Source: Euglena gracilis
Lineage: Eukaryota > Euglenida > Euglenophyceae > Euglenales
Direction of reading: 5' to 3'
Assembly (NCBI GenBank): GCA_039621445.1
Contig: CP154954.1
Span: 27,610,562-27,674,561, forward strand
DNA length: 64,000 nucleotides
Below, one piece after another: positions 36,301 to 47,600 of this stretch. Under the pieces are notes generated by a model. The model searched no databases and was not told the origin of the DNA. It saw nothing but the letters and a program-made list of their open reading frames with translations. The first letter of the stretch is position 1; each line of letters starts with the position of its first letter. A program made the position numbers and the translations under genes.

Positions 36301-39300
36301 GGCCTTGGCCAGGGACACTTTGGTCAAAGTGGCCTTGGCCAGGGACACCTTGGTCAAAGTGGCCTTGGCCAGGGACACTTTGGTCAAAGTGGCCTTGGCC
36401 AGGGACGCCTTGGTCAAAGTGGCCTTGGCCAGCGACACTTTGGTCAAAGTGGCCTTGGCCAGGGACACGTTGGTCAAAGTTGCCTTGGCCAGGGACACTT
36501 TGGTCAAAGTGGCCTTGGCCAGGGACACTTTGGTCAAAGTTGCCTTGGCCAGGGACACTTTGGTCAAAGTGATCTTCGCCAGGGACACTTTGGTCAAAGT
36601 TGCCTTGGCCAGGGACACTTTGGTCAAAGTGGCTTTGACCAGGGACACTTTGGTCAAAGTGGCCTTGGCCAGGGACACTGTGGTCAAAGTGGCCTTGGCC
36701 AGGGACACTTTGGTCAAAGTGGCCTTGGTCAGTGAAACCTTGGTCAAAGTGGCCTTGGCCAGGGACACTTTGGTCAAAGTGGCCTTGTCCAGGGACACTT
36801 TGGTCAAATTTGCCTTGGCCAGGGACACTTTGGTCACAGTGGCCTTGGCCAGGGACACTTTGGTCAAAGTGGCCTTGGCCAGGGACACTTTGGTCAAAGT
36901 GGCCTTGGCCAGGGACACTTTGGTCAAAGTGGCCTTGGCCAGGGACACTTTGGTCAAAGTGGCCTTCGCCAGGGACACTTTGGTAAAAGTGGCCTTCGCC
37001 AGGGACACTTTGGTCAAAGTTGCCTTGGCCAGGGACACTTTGGTCAAAGTGGCCTTGGCCAGGGACACTTTGGTCAACGTGGCCTTGGCCAGCGACACTG
37101 TGGTCAAAGTGGGCTTGTCCAGGGACACTTTGGTCAAATTTGCCTTGGCCAGGGACACTTTGGTCAAAGTGGCCTTGGCCAGTGGCACCTTGGTCAAAGT
37201 GGCCTTGGCCAGGGACACTTTGGTCAAAGTGGCCTTGGCCAGGGACGCTTTGGTCAAAGTGGCATTGGCCAGGGATACTTTGGTCAAAGTGCCCTTGGCC
37301 AGGGACACTTGGGTCAAAGTGGCCTTGGCCAGGGACACTTTGGTCAAAGTGGCCTTGGCCAGGGACACTTTGGTCAAAGTGGCCTTGGCCAGGGACACCT
37401 TGGTCAAAGTGGCATTGGCCAGGGACAATTTGGTCAAAGTGGCCTTGGCCAGGGACACTTTGGTCAAAGTGGCCTTCGCCAGGGACAGTTTGGTCAAAGT
37501 GGCCTTGGCCAGGGACACTTTGGTCAAAGTGGCCTTGGCCAGGGACACCTTGGTCAAAGTGGCCTTGGCCAGGGACACTTTGGTCAAAGTGGCCTTGGCC
37601 AGGGACACCTTGGTCAAAGTGGCCTTGGCCAGGGACACTTTGGTCAAAGTGGCCTTGGCCAGGGACGCCTTGGTCAAAGTGGCCTTGGCCAGCGACACTT
37701 TGGTCAAAGTGGCCTTGGCCAGGGACACGTTGGTCAAAGTTGCCTTGGCCAGGGACACTTTGGTCAAAGTGGCCTTGGCCAGGGACACTTTGGTCAAAGT
37801 TGCCTTGGCCAGGGACACTTTGGTCAAAGTGATCTTCGCCAGGGACACTTTGGTCAAAGTTGCCTTGGCCAGGGACACTTTGGTCAAAGTGGCTTTGACC
37901 AGGGACACTTTGGTCAAAGTGGCCATGGCCAGGGACACTGTGGTCAAAGTGGCCTTGGCCAGGGACACTTTGGTCAAAGTGGCCTTGGTCAGTGACACCT
38001 TGGTCAAAGTGGCCTTGGCCAGGGACACTTTGGTCAAAGTGGCCTTGTCCAGGGACACTTTGGTCAAATTTGCCTTGGCCAGGGACACTTTGGTCACAGT
38101 GGCCTTGGCCAGGGACACTTTGGTCAAAGTGGCCTTGGCCAGGGACACTTTGGTCAAAGTGGCCTTGGCCAGGGACACTTTGGTCAAAGTGGCCTTGGCC
38201 AGGGACACTTTGGTCAAAGTGGCCTTGGCCAGGGACACTTTGGTCAAAGTGGCCTTGGCCAGGGACACTTTGGTCAAAGTGGCCTTCGCCAGGGACACTT
38301 TGGTAAAAGTGGCCTTCGCCAGGGACACTTTGGTCAAAGTTGCCTTGGCCAGGGACACTTTGGTCAAAGTGGCCTTGGCCAGGGACACTTTGGTCAACGT
38401 GGCCTTGGCCAGCGACACTGTGGTCAAAGTGGCCTTGGCCAGGGACACTTTGGTCAAAGTGGCCTTGGCCAGGGACACTTTGGACAAAGTGGCCTTGGCC
38501 AGTGGCACCTTGGTCAAAGTGGCCTTGGCCAGGGACACTTTGGTCAAAGTGGCCTTGTCCAGGGACACTTTGGTCAAATTTGCCTTGGCCAGGGACACTT
38601 TGGTCAAAGTGGCCTTGGCCAGGGACACTTTGGTCAAAGTGGCCTTGGCCAGGGACACTTTGGTCAAAGCGGCCTTGGCCAGGGACACTTTGGTCAAAGT
38701 GGCCTTGTCCAGGGACACTTTGGTCAAGTTTGCCTTGGCCAGGGACACTTTGGTCAAAGTGGCCTTGGCCAGGGACACTTTGGTCAAAGTTGCCTTGGCC
38801 AGGGACACTATGGTCAAAGTGGCCTTGGCCAGGGACACCTTGGTCAAAGTGGCCTTGGCCAGGGACACTTTGGTCAAAGTGGCCTTGGCCAGGGACAGTT
38901 TGGTCAAAGTGGCCTTGGCCAGGGACACTTTGGTCAAAGTGGCCTTGGCCAGGGACACTTTGGTCTAAGTGGCCTTGGCCAGGGACACTTTGGACAAAGT
39001 GGCCTTGGCCAGGGACACCTTGGTCAAAGTGGCCTTGGCCAGGGACACTTTGGTCAAAGTGGCCTTGTCCAGGGACACTTCGGTCAAATTTGCCTTGGCC
39101 AGGGACACTTTGGTCAAGGTGGCCTTGGCCTGGGACACTTTGGTCACAGTGGCCTTGACCAGGGACACTTTGGTCAAAGTGGCCTTGGCCAGGGACACTT
39201 TGGTCAAAGTGGCCTTGGCCAGGGACAGTTTGGTCAAAGTGGCCTTGGCCAGGGACACTTTGGTCAAAGTGGCCTTGGCCAGGGACACTTTTATCAAAGT

Positions 39301-39360
39301 GGCCTTCGCCAGGGACACTTTGGTCCAAGTGGACTTGGCCAGGGACACTTTGGTCAAACT
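36300..39360 (+). repeat. 1,260-bp HOR pair
   Basis: GTGATCTTCGCC at about 36,569 and 37,829 and GGTCAGTGA(A/C)ACC at about 36,727 and 37,987 are 1,260 bp apart (42 monomers). Farther right the offset becomes 1,320 bp (GGTAAAAGTGG at about 36,983 and 38,303; CCAGCGACACTGTGG at 37,089 and 38,409), so two monomers were added to the second copy or lost from the first. Upstream at about 36,281 a 9-nt duplication GTCAAAGTGGTCAAAGTGG marks a slip. From about 38,900 rightward variants thin out toward the homogeneous domain. Confidence 0.85.
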
Positions 39361-42133
39361 TGCCTTCGCCAGGGACACTTTGGTCAAAGTGGCCTTGGCC
39401 AGGGACACTTTGGTCAAAGTGGCCTTGGCCAGGGACACTTTGGTCAAAGTGGCCTTGGCCAGGGACACTTTGGTCAAAGTGGCCTTGGCCAGGGACACTT
39501 TGGTCAAAGTGGCCTTGGCCAGGGACAGTTTGGTCAAAGTGGCCTTGGCCAGGGACACTTTGGTCAAAGTGGCCTTGGCCAGGGACATTTTGGTCAAAGT
39601 GGCCTTGGCCAGTGACACCTTGGTCAAAGTGGCCTTGGCCAGGGACACTTTGGTCAAAGTGGCCTTGGCCAGGGACACTTTGGTCAAAGTGGCCTTGGCC
39701 AGGGACACTTTGGTCAAAGTGGCCTTGGCCAGGGACACTTTGGTCAAAGTGGCCTTGGCCAGGGACACTTTGGTCAAAGCGGCCTTGGCCAGGGACACTT
39801 TGGTCAAAGTGGCCTTGGCCAGGGACACTTTGGTCAAAGTGGCATTGGCCAGGGACACTTTGGTCAAAGTGGCCTTGGCCAGGGACACTTTGGTCAAAGT
39901 GGCCTTGGCCAGGGACACTTTGGTCAAAGTGGCCTTGGCCAGGGACACTTTGGTCAAAGTGGCCTTGGCCAGGGACACTTTGGTCAAAGTGGCCTTGGCC
40001 AGGGACACTTGGTCAAAGTGGCCTTGGCCAGGGACACTTTGGTCAAAGTGGCCTTGGCCAGGGACACTTTGGTCAAAGTGGCCTTGGCCAGGGACACTTT
40101 GGTCAAAGTGGCCTTGGCCAGGGACACTTTGGTCAAAGTGGCCTTGGCCAGGGACACTTTGGTCAAAGTGGCCTTGGCCAGGGACATATGGTCAAAGTGG
40201 CCTTGGCCAGGGACACTTTGGTCAAAGTGGCCTTGGCCAGGGACACTTTGGTCAAAGTGGCCTTTGCCAGGGACACTTTGGTCAAAGTGGACTTGGCCAG
40301 GGACACTTTGGTCAAACTTGCCTTCGCCAGGGACACTTTGGTCAAAGTTGCCTTGGCCAGGGACACTTTGGTTAAAGTGGCCTTGACCAGGGACACTTTG
40401 GTCAAAGTGGCCTTGGCCAGGGGCACTGTGGTCAAAGTGGCCTTGGCCAGGGACACTTTGGTCAAAGTGGCCTTGGCCAGGGACATTTTGGTCAAAGTGG
40501 CCTTGGCCAGGGACACTTTGGTCAAAGTGGCCTTGGCCAGGGACACTTTGGTCAAAGTGGCCTTGGCCAGGGACACTTTGGTCAAAGTGGCCTTGGCCAG
40601 GGACACTTTGGTCAAAGTGGCCTTGGCCAGGGACACTTTGGTCAAAGTGGCCTTGGCCAGGGACACTTTGGTCAAAGTGGCCTTGGCCAGGGACACTTTG
40701 GTCAAAGTGGCCTTGGCCAGGGACACTTTGGTCAAAGTGGCCTTAGCCAGGGACACTTTGGTCAAAGTGGCCTTGGCCAGGGACACTTTGGTCAAAGTGG
40801 CCTTGGCCAGGGACACTTTGGTCAAAGTGGCCTTGGCCAGGGACACTTTGGTCAAAGTGGCCTTGGCCAGGGACACTTTGGTCAAAGTGGCCTTGGCCAG
40901 GGACATTTTGGTCAAAGTGGCCTTGGCCAGGGACACTTTGGTCAAAGTGGCCTTGGCCAGGGACACTTTGGTCAAAGTGGCCTTGGCCAGGGACACTTTG
41001 GTCAAAGTGGCCTTGGCCAGGGACCTTTGGTCAAAGTGGCCTTGGCCAGGGACACTTTGGTCAAAGTGGCCTTGGCCAGGGACACTTTGGTCAAAGTGGC
41101 CTTGGCCAGGGACACTTTGGTCAAAGTGGCCTTGGCCAGGGACACTTTGGTCAAAGTGGCCTTGGCCAGGGACACTTGGTCAAAGTGGCCTTGGCCAGGG
41201 ACACTTTGGTCAAAGTGGCCTTGGCCAGGGACACTTTGGTCAAAGTGGCCTTGGCCAGGGACACTTTGGTCAAAGTGGCCTTGGCCAGGGACACATGGTC
41301 AAAGTCGCCTTGGCCAGGGACACTTTGGTCAAAGTGGCCTTGGCCAGGGACACTTTGGTCAAAGTGGCCTTGGCCAGGGACACTTTGGTCAAAGTGGCCT
41401 TGGCCAGGGACACTTTGGTCAAAGTGGCCTTGGCCAGGGACACTTTGGTCAAAGTGGCCTTGGCCAGGGACACTTTGGTCAAAGTGGCCTTGGCCAGGGA
41501 CACTTTGGTCAAAGTGGCCTTGGCCAGGGACACTTTGGTCAAAGTGGCCTTGGCCAGGGACACTTTGGTCAAAGTGGCCTTGGCCAGGGACACTTTGGTC
41601 AAAGTGGCCTTGGCCAGGGACACTTTGGTCAAAGTGGCCTTGGCCAGGGACACTTTGGTCAAAGTGGCCTTGGCCAGGGACACTTTGGTCAAAGTGGCCT
41701 TGGCCAGGGACACTTTGGTCAAAGTGGCCTTGGCCAGGGACACTTTGGTCAAAGTGGCCTTGGCCAGGGACACTTTGGTCAAAGTGGCCTTGGCCAGGGA
41801 CACTTTGGGCAAAGTGGCCTTGGCCAGGGACACTTTGGTCAAAGTGGCCTTGGCCAGGGACACTTTGGTCAAAGTGGCCTTGGCCAGGGACACTTTGGTC
41901 AAAGTGGCCTTGGCCAGGGACACTTTGGTCAAAGTGGCCTTGGCCAGGGACACTTTGGTCAAAGTGGCCTTGGCCAGGGACACTTTGGTCAAAGTGGCCT
42001 TGGCCAGGGACACTTTGGTCAAAGTGGCCTTGGCCAGGGACACTTTGGTCAAAGTGGCCTTGGCCAGGGACACTTTGGTCAAAGTGGCCTTGGCCAGGGA
42101 CACTTTGGTCAAAGTGGCCTTGACCAGGGACAC
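39361..42133 (+). repeat. Start of homogeneous forward domain
   Basis: Beyond about 39.4 kb most monomers match the consensus exactly. Remaining irregularities are mainly 1-nt losses in the dyad half: CACTTGGTC (about 40,009 and 41,176), CATATGGTC (about 40,187), GACCTTTGG (about 41,025) and CACATGGTC (about 41,295). A short diverged patch lies at 40,255-40,440. Runs such as 41,310-41,805 are clean. No gene is seen. Confidence 0.9.
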
Positions 42134-42660
42134 TTGGAAAAAGTGGCCTTGGCCAGGGACACTTTGGTCAAAGTTGCCTTGGCCAGGGACACTTTGGTCA
42201 AAGTGGCCTTGGCCAGGGACACTTTGGTCAAAGTGGCCTTGGCCAGGGACACTTTGGTCAAAGTGGCCTTGGCCAGGGACACTTTGGTCAAAGTGGCCTT
42301 GGCCAGGGACACTTTGGTCAAAGTGGCCTTGGCCAGGGACACTTTGGTCAAAGTGGCCTTGGCCAGGGACACTTTGGTCAAAGTGGCCTTGGCCAGGGAC
42401 ACTTTGGTCAAAGTGGCCTTGGCCAGGGACACTTTGGTCAAAGTGGCCTTGGCCAGGGACACTTTGGTCAAAGTGGCCTTGACCAGGGACACTTGGAAAA
42501 AGTGGCCTTGGCCAGGGACACTTTGGTCAAAGTGGCCTTGGCCAGGGACACTTTGGTCAAAGTGGCCTTGGCCAGGGACACTTTGGTCAAAGTGGCCTTG
42601 GCCAGGGACACTGTGGTCAAAGTGGCCTTGGCCAGGGACACTTTGGTCAAAGTGGCCTTG

Positions 42661-42720
42661 GCCAGGGACCCTTTGCCCAAAGTGCCTTTGCCAAGGAACC
42701 TATGGTCAAAGTGGCCTTGG
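42661..42720 (+). repeat. Isolated decayed monomer pair
   Basis: Two adjacent units (ACCCTTTGCCCAAAG, then CTTTGCCAAGGAACC and TATGGTC) carry several changes and a 1-nt loss within about 50 bases, while both flanks are consensus. I see no coding or regulatory explanation. Confidence 0.75.
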
Positions 42721-43260
42721 CCAGGGACACTTTGGTCAAGGCGGCCTTGGCCAGGGACACTTTGGTCAAAGTGGCCTTGGCCAGGGACACTTTGGTCAAA
42801 GTGGCCTTGGCCAGGGACACTTTGGTCAAAGTGGCCTTGGCCAGGGACACTTTGGTCAAAGCGGCCTTGGCCAGGGATCCTTTGGTCAAAGTGGCCTTGG
42901 CCAGGGACAATTTGGTCAAAGTGGCATTGGCCAGGGATACTTTGGTCAAAGTGCGCTTGGCCAGGGACACTTTGGTCAAAGTGGCCTTGGCCAGGGACAC
43001 TTTGGTCTAAGTGGCCTTTGCCAGGGACACTTTGGTCAAAGTGGCCTTGGCCAGGGACAGTTTGGTCAAAGTGGCCTTGGCCAGGGACACTTTGGTCAAA
43101 GTGGCCTTGGCCAGGGACACTTTGGTCAAAGTGGCCTTGGCCAGGGACACTTTGGTCAAAGTGGCCTTGGCCAGGGACACTTTGGTCAAAGTGGCCTTGG
43201 CCAGGGACACTTTGGTCAAAGTGGCCTTGGCCAGGGACACTTTGGTCAAAGTGGCCTTGG

Positions 43261-43385
43261 CCAGGGACATTTTGGTCAAAGTGGCCTTGGCCAGTGACAC
43301 CTTGGTCAAAGTGGCCTTGGCCAGGGAAACTTTGGTCAAGGCGGCCTTGTCCAGGGACATTTTGGTCAAATTTGTCTTGGCCAGG
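43261..43385 (+). repeat. Diverged module shared with 13.6 kb
   Basis: The ordered variants GACATTTTGG, CCAGTGACACC, GGAAACTTTGG, AAGGCGGCC, TTGTCCAGG and AAATTTGTCTTGG occur here and at about 13,611-13,735, some 29.65 kb apart, with one visible difference (GACATTTTGG versus GACACTTTGG before AAATTTGTC). It sits in a domain that is otherwise homogeneous. Confidence 0.85.
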
Positions 43386-44918
43386 GACACTTTGGTCAAA
43401 GTGGCCTTGGCCAGGGACACTTTGGTCAAAGTGGCCTTGGCCAGGGACACTTTGGTCAAAGTGGCCTTGGCCAGGGACACTTTGGTCAAAGTGGCCTTGG
43501 CCAGGGACACTTTGGTCAAAGTGGCCTTGGCCAGGGACACTTTGGTCAAAGTGGCCTTGGCCAGGGACACTTTGGTCAAAGTGGCCTTGGCCAGGGACAC
43601 TTTGGTCAAAGTGGCCTTGGCCAGGGACACTTTGGTCAAAGTGGCCTTGGCCAGGGACACTTTGGTCAAAGTGGCCTTGGCCAGGGACACTTTGGTCAAA
43701 GTGGCCTTGGCCAGGGACACTTTGGTCAAAGTGGCCTTGGCCAGGGACACTTTGGTCAAAGTGGCCTTGGCCAGGGACACTTTGGTCAAAGTGGCCTTGG
43801 CCAGGGACACTTTGGTCAAAGTGGCCTTGGCCAGGGACACTTTGGTCAAAGTGGCCTTGGCCAGGGACACTTTGGTCAAAGTGGCCTTGGCCAGGGACAC
43901 TTTGGTCAAAGTGGCCTTGGCCAGGGACACTTTGGTCAAAGTGGCCTTGGCCAGGGACACTTTGGTCAAATTGGCCTTGGCCAGGGACACTTTGGTCAAA
44001 GTGGCCTTGGCCAGGGACACTTTGGTCAAAGTGGCCTTGGCCAGGGACACTTTGGTCAAAGTGGCCTTGGCCAGGGACACTTTGGTCAAAGTGGCCTTGG
44101 CCAGGGACACTTTGGTCAAAGTGGCCTTGGCCAGGGACACTTTGGTCAAAGTGGCCTTGACCAGGGACATTTGGAAAAAGTGGCCTTGGCCAGGGACACT
44201 TTGGGCAAAGTGGCCTTGGCCAGGGACACTTTGGTTAAAGTGGCATTGGCCAGGGACACTTTGGTCAAAGTGGCCTTGGCCAGGGACACTTTGGTCAAAG
44301 TGGTCCTGGCCAGGGACACTTTGGTCAAAGTGGCCTTGGCCAGGGACACTTTGGTCAAAGTGGCCTTGGCCAGGGACACTTTGGTCAAAGTGGCCTTGGC
44401 CAGGGACACTTTGGTCAAAGTGGCCTTGGCCAGGGACACTTTGGTCAAAGTGGTCCTGGCCAGGGACACTTTGGTCAAAGTGGCCTTGGCCAGGGACACT
44501 TTGGTCAAAGTTACCTTGGCCAGGGACAGTTTGGTCAAAGTGGCCTTGACCAGGGACACTTGGAAAAAGTGGCCTTGGCCAGGGACACTTTGGTCAAAGT
44601 GGCCTTGGCCAGGGACACTTTGGTCAAAGTGGCCTTGGCCAGGGACACTTTGGTCAAAGTGGTCCTGGCCAGGGACACTTTGGTCAAAGTGGCCTTGGCC
44701 AGGGACACTTTGGTCAAAGTGGCCTTGGCCAGGGACACTTTGGTCAAAGTGGCCTTGGCCAGGGACACTTTGGTCAAAGTGGCCTTGGCCAGGGACACTT
44801 TGGTCAAAGTGGCCTTGGCCAGGGACACTTTGGTCAAAGTGGCCTTGGCCAGGGACACTTTGGTCAAAGTGGCCTTGGCCAGGGACACTTTGGTCAAAGT
44901 GGCCTTGACCAGGGACAC

Positions 44919-47037
44919 TTGGAAAAAGTGGCCTTGGCCAGGGACACTTTGGGCAAAGTGGCCTTGGCCAGGGACACTTTGGTTAAAGTGGCCTTGGCCA
45001 GGGACACTTTGGTCAAAGTGGCCTTAGCCAGAGACACCTTGGTCAAAGTGGCCTTGGCCAGGGACACTTTGGTCAAATTTGCCTTGGCCAGGGACATTTT
45101 GGTCAAAGTGGCCTTGGCCAGGGACAGTTTGGTTAAAGTGGCCTTGCCCAGGGACACTTTGGTCAAAGTGGCCTTGGCCAGGGACACTTTGGTCAAAGTG
45201 GCCTTGGCCAGGGACACTTTGGTCAAAGTGGCCTTGGCCAGGGACACTTTGGTCAAAGTGGCCTTGGCCAGGGACACTTTGGTCAAAGTGGCCTTGGCCA
45301 GGGACACTTTGGTCAAAGTGGCCTTGGCCAGGGACACTTTGGTCAAAGTGGCCTTGGCCAGGGACACTTTGGTCAAAGTGGCCTTGGCCAGGGACACTTT
45401 GGTCAAAGTGGCCTTGGCCAGGGACACTTTGGTCAAAGTGGCCTTGGCCAGGGACACTTTGGTCAAAGTGGCCTTGGCCAGGGACACTTTGGTCAAAGTG
45501 GCCTTGGCCAGGGACACTTTGGTCAAAGTGGCCTTGGCCAGGGACACTTTGGTCAAAGTGGCCTTGGCCAGGGACACTTTGGTCAAAGTGGCCTTGGCCA
45601 GGGACACTTTGGTCAAAGTGGCCTTGGCCAGGGACACTTTGGTCAAAGTGGCCTTGGCCAGGGACACTTTGGTCAAAGTGGCCTTGGCCAGGGACACTTT
45701 GGTCAAAGTGGCCTTGGCCAGGGACACTTTGGTCAAAGTGGCCTTGGCCAGGGACACTTTGGTCAAAGTGGCCTTGGCCAGGGACACTTTGGTCAACGTG
45801 GCCTTGGCCAGGGACACTTTGGTCAAAGTGGCCTTGGCCAGGGACACTTTGCTCAAAGTGGCCTTGGCCAGGGACATATGGTCAAAGTGGCCTTGGCCAG
45901 GGACACTTTGGTCAAAGTGGCCTTGGCCAGGGACACTTTGGTCAAAGTGGCCTTGGCCAGGGACACTTTGGTCAAAGTGGCCTTGGCCAGGGACACTTTG
46001 GTCAAAGTGGCCTTGGCCAGGGACACTTTGGTCAAAGTGGCCTTGGCCAGGGACACTTTGGTCAAAGTGGCCTTGGCCAGGGACACTTTGGTCAAAGTGG
46101 CCTTGGCCAGGGACACTTTGGTCAAAGTGGCCTTGGCCAGGGACACTTTGGTCAAAGTGGCCTTGGCCAGGGACACTTTGGTCAAAGTGGCCTTGGCCAG
46201 GGACACTTTGGTCAAAGTGGCCTTGGCCAGGGACATATGGTCAAAGTGGCCTTGGCCAGGGACACTTTGGTCAAAGTGGCCTTGGCCAGGGACAGTTTGG
46301 TCAAAGTGGCCTTGGCCAGGGACACTTTGGTCAAAGTGGCCTTGACCAGGGACATTTGGAAAAAGTGGCCTTGGCCAGGGACACTTTGGGCAAAGTGGCC
46401 TTGGCCAGGGACACTTTGGTTAAAGTGGCCTTGGCCAGGGACACTTTGGTCAAAGTGGCCTTGGCCAGGGACACTTTGGTCAAAGTGGCCTTGGCCAGGG
46501 ACACTTTGGTCAAAGTGGCCTTGGCCAGGGACACTTTGGTCAAAGTGGCCTTGGCCAGGGACACTTTGGTCAAAGTGGCCTTGGCCAGGGACACTTTGGT
46601 CAAAGTGGCCTTGGCCAGGGACACTTTGGTCAAAGTGGTCCTGGCCAGGGACACTTTGGTCAAAGTGGCCTTGGCCAGGGACACTTTGGTCAAAGTGGCC
46701 TTGGCCAGGGACAGTTTGGTCAAAGTGGCCTTGGCCAGGGACACTTTGGTCAAAGTGGCCTTGGCCAGGGACACTTTGGTCAAAGTGGCCTTGACCAGGG
46801 ACACTTGGAAAAAGTGGCCTTGGCCAGGGACACTTTGGGCAAAGTGGCCTTGGCCAGGGACACTTTGGTTAAAGTGGCCTTGGCCAGGGACACTTTGGTC
46901 AAAGTGGCCTTAGCCAGAGACACCTTGGTCAAAGTGGCCTTGGCCAGGGACACTTTGGTCAAATTTGCCTTGGCCAGGGACATTTTGGTCAAAGTGGCCT
47001 TGGCCAGGACAGTTTGGTTAAAGTGGCCTTGCCCAGG
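44919..47037 (+). repeat. Duplicated ~230-bp block at 1,886-bp spacing
   Basis: The order TTGGAAAAAG, TTTGGGCAAAG, TTTGGTTAAAG, CCTTAGCCAGAGAC, AAATTTGCC, GACATTTTGG, GACAGTTTGGTTAAAG and CCTTGCCCAGG occurs at 44,919-45,152 and 46,805-47,037. The second copy lacks one base (GGCCAGGACAG at about 47,009), so it postdates or decayed after the duplication. Confidence 0.88.
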
Positions 47038-47600
47038 GACACTTTGGTCAAAGTGGCCTTGGCCAGGGACACTTTGGTCAAAGTGGCCTTGGCCAGGGAC
47101 ACTTTGGTCAAAGTGGCCTTGGCCAGGGACACTTTGGTCAAAGTGGCCTTGGCCAGGGACACTTTGGTCAAAGTGGCCTTGGCCAGGGACACTTTGGTCA
47201 AAGTGGCCTTGGCCAGGGACACTTTGGTCAAAGTGGCCTTGGCCAGGGACACTTTGGTCAAAGTGGCCTTGGCCAGGGACACTTTGGTCAAAGTGGCCTT
47301 GGCCAGGGACACTTTGGTCAAAGTGGCCTTCGCCAGGGACACTTTGGTCTAAGTGGCCTTGGAAAGGGACAGTTTGGTCAAAGTGGCCTTGGCCAGGGAC
47401 ACTTTTTTCAAAGTGGCCTTGGCCAGGGACACTTTGGTCAAAGTGGCCTTGGCCAGGGACACTTTGGTCAAAGTGGCCTTGGCCAGGGACACTTTGGTCA
47501 AAGTGGCCTTGGCCAGGGACACTTTGGTCAAAGTGGCCTTGGCCAGGGACACTTTGGTCAAAGTGGCCTTGGCCAGGGACAATTTGGTCAAAGTGGCCTT

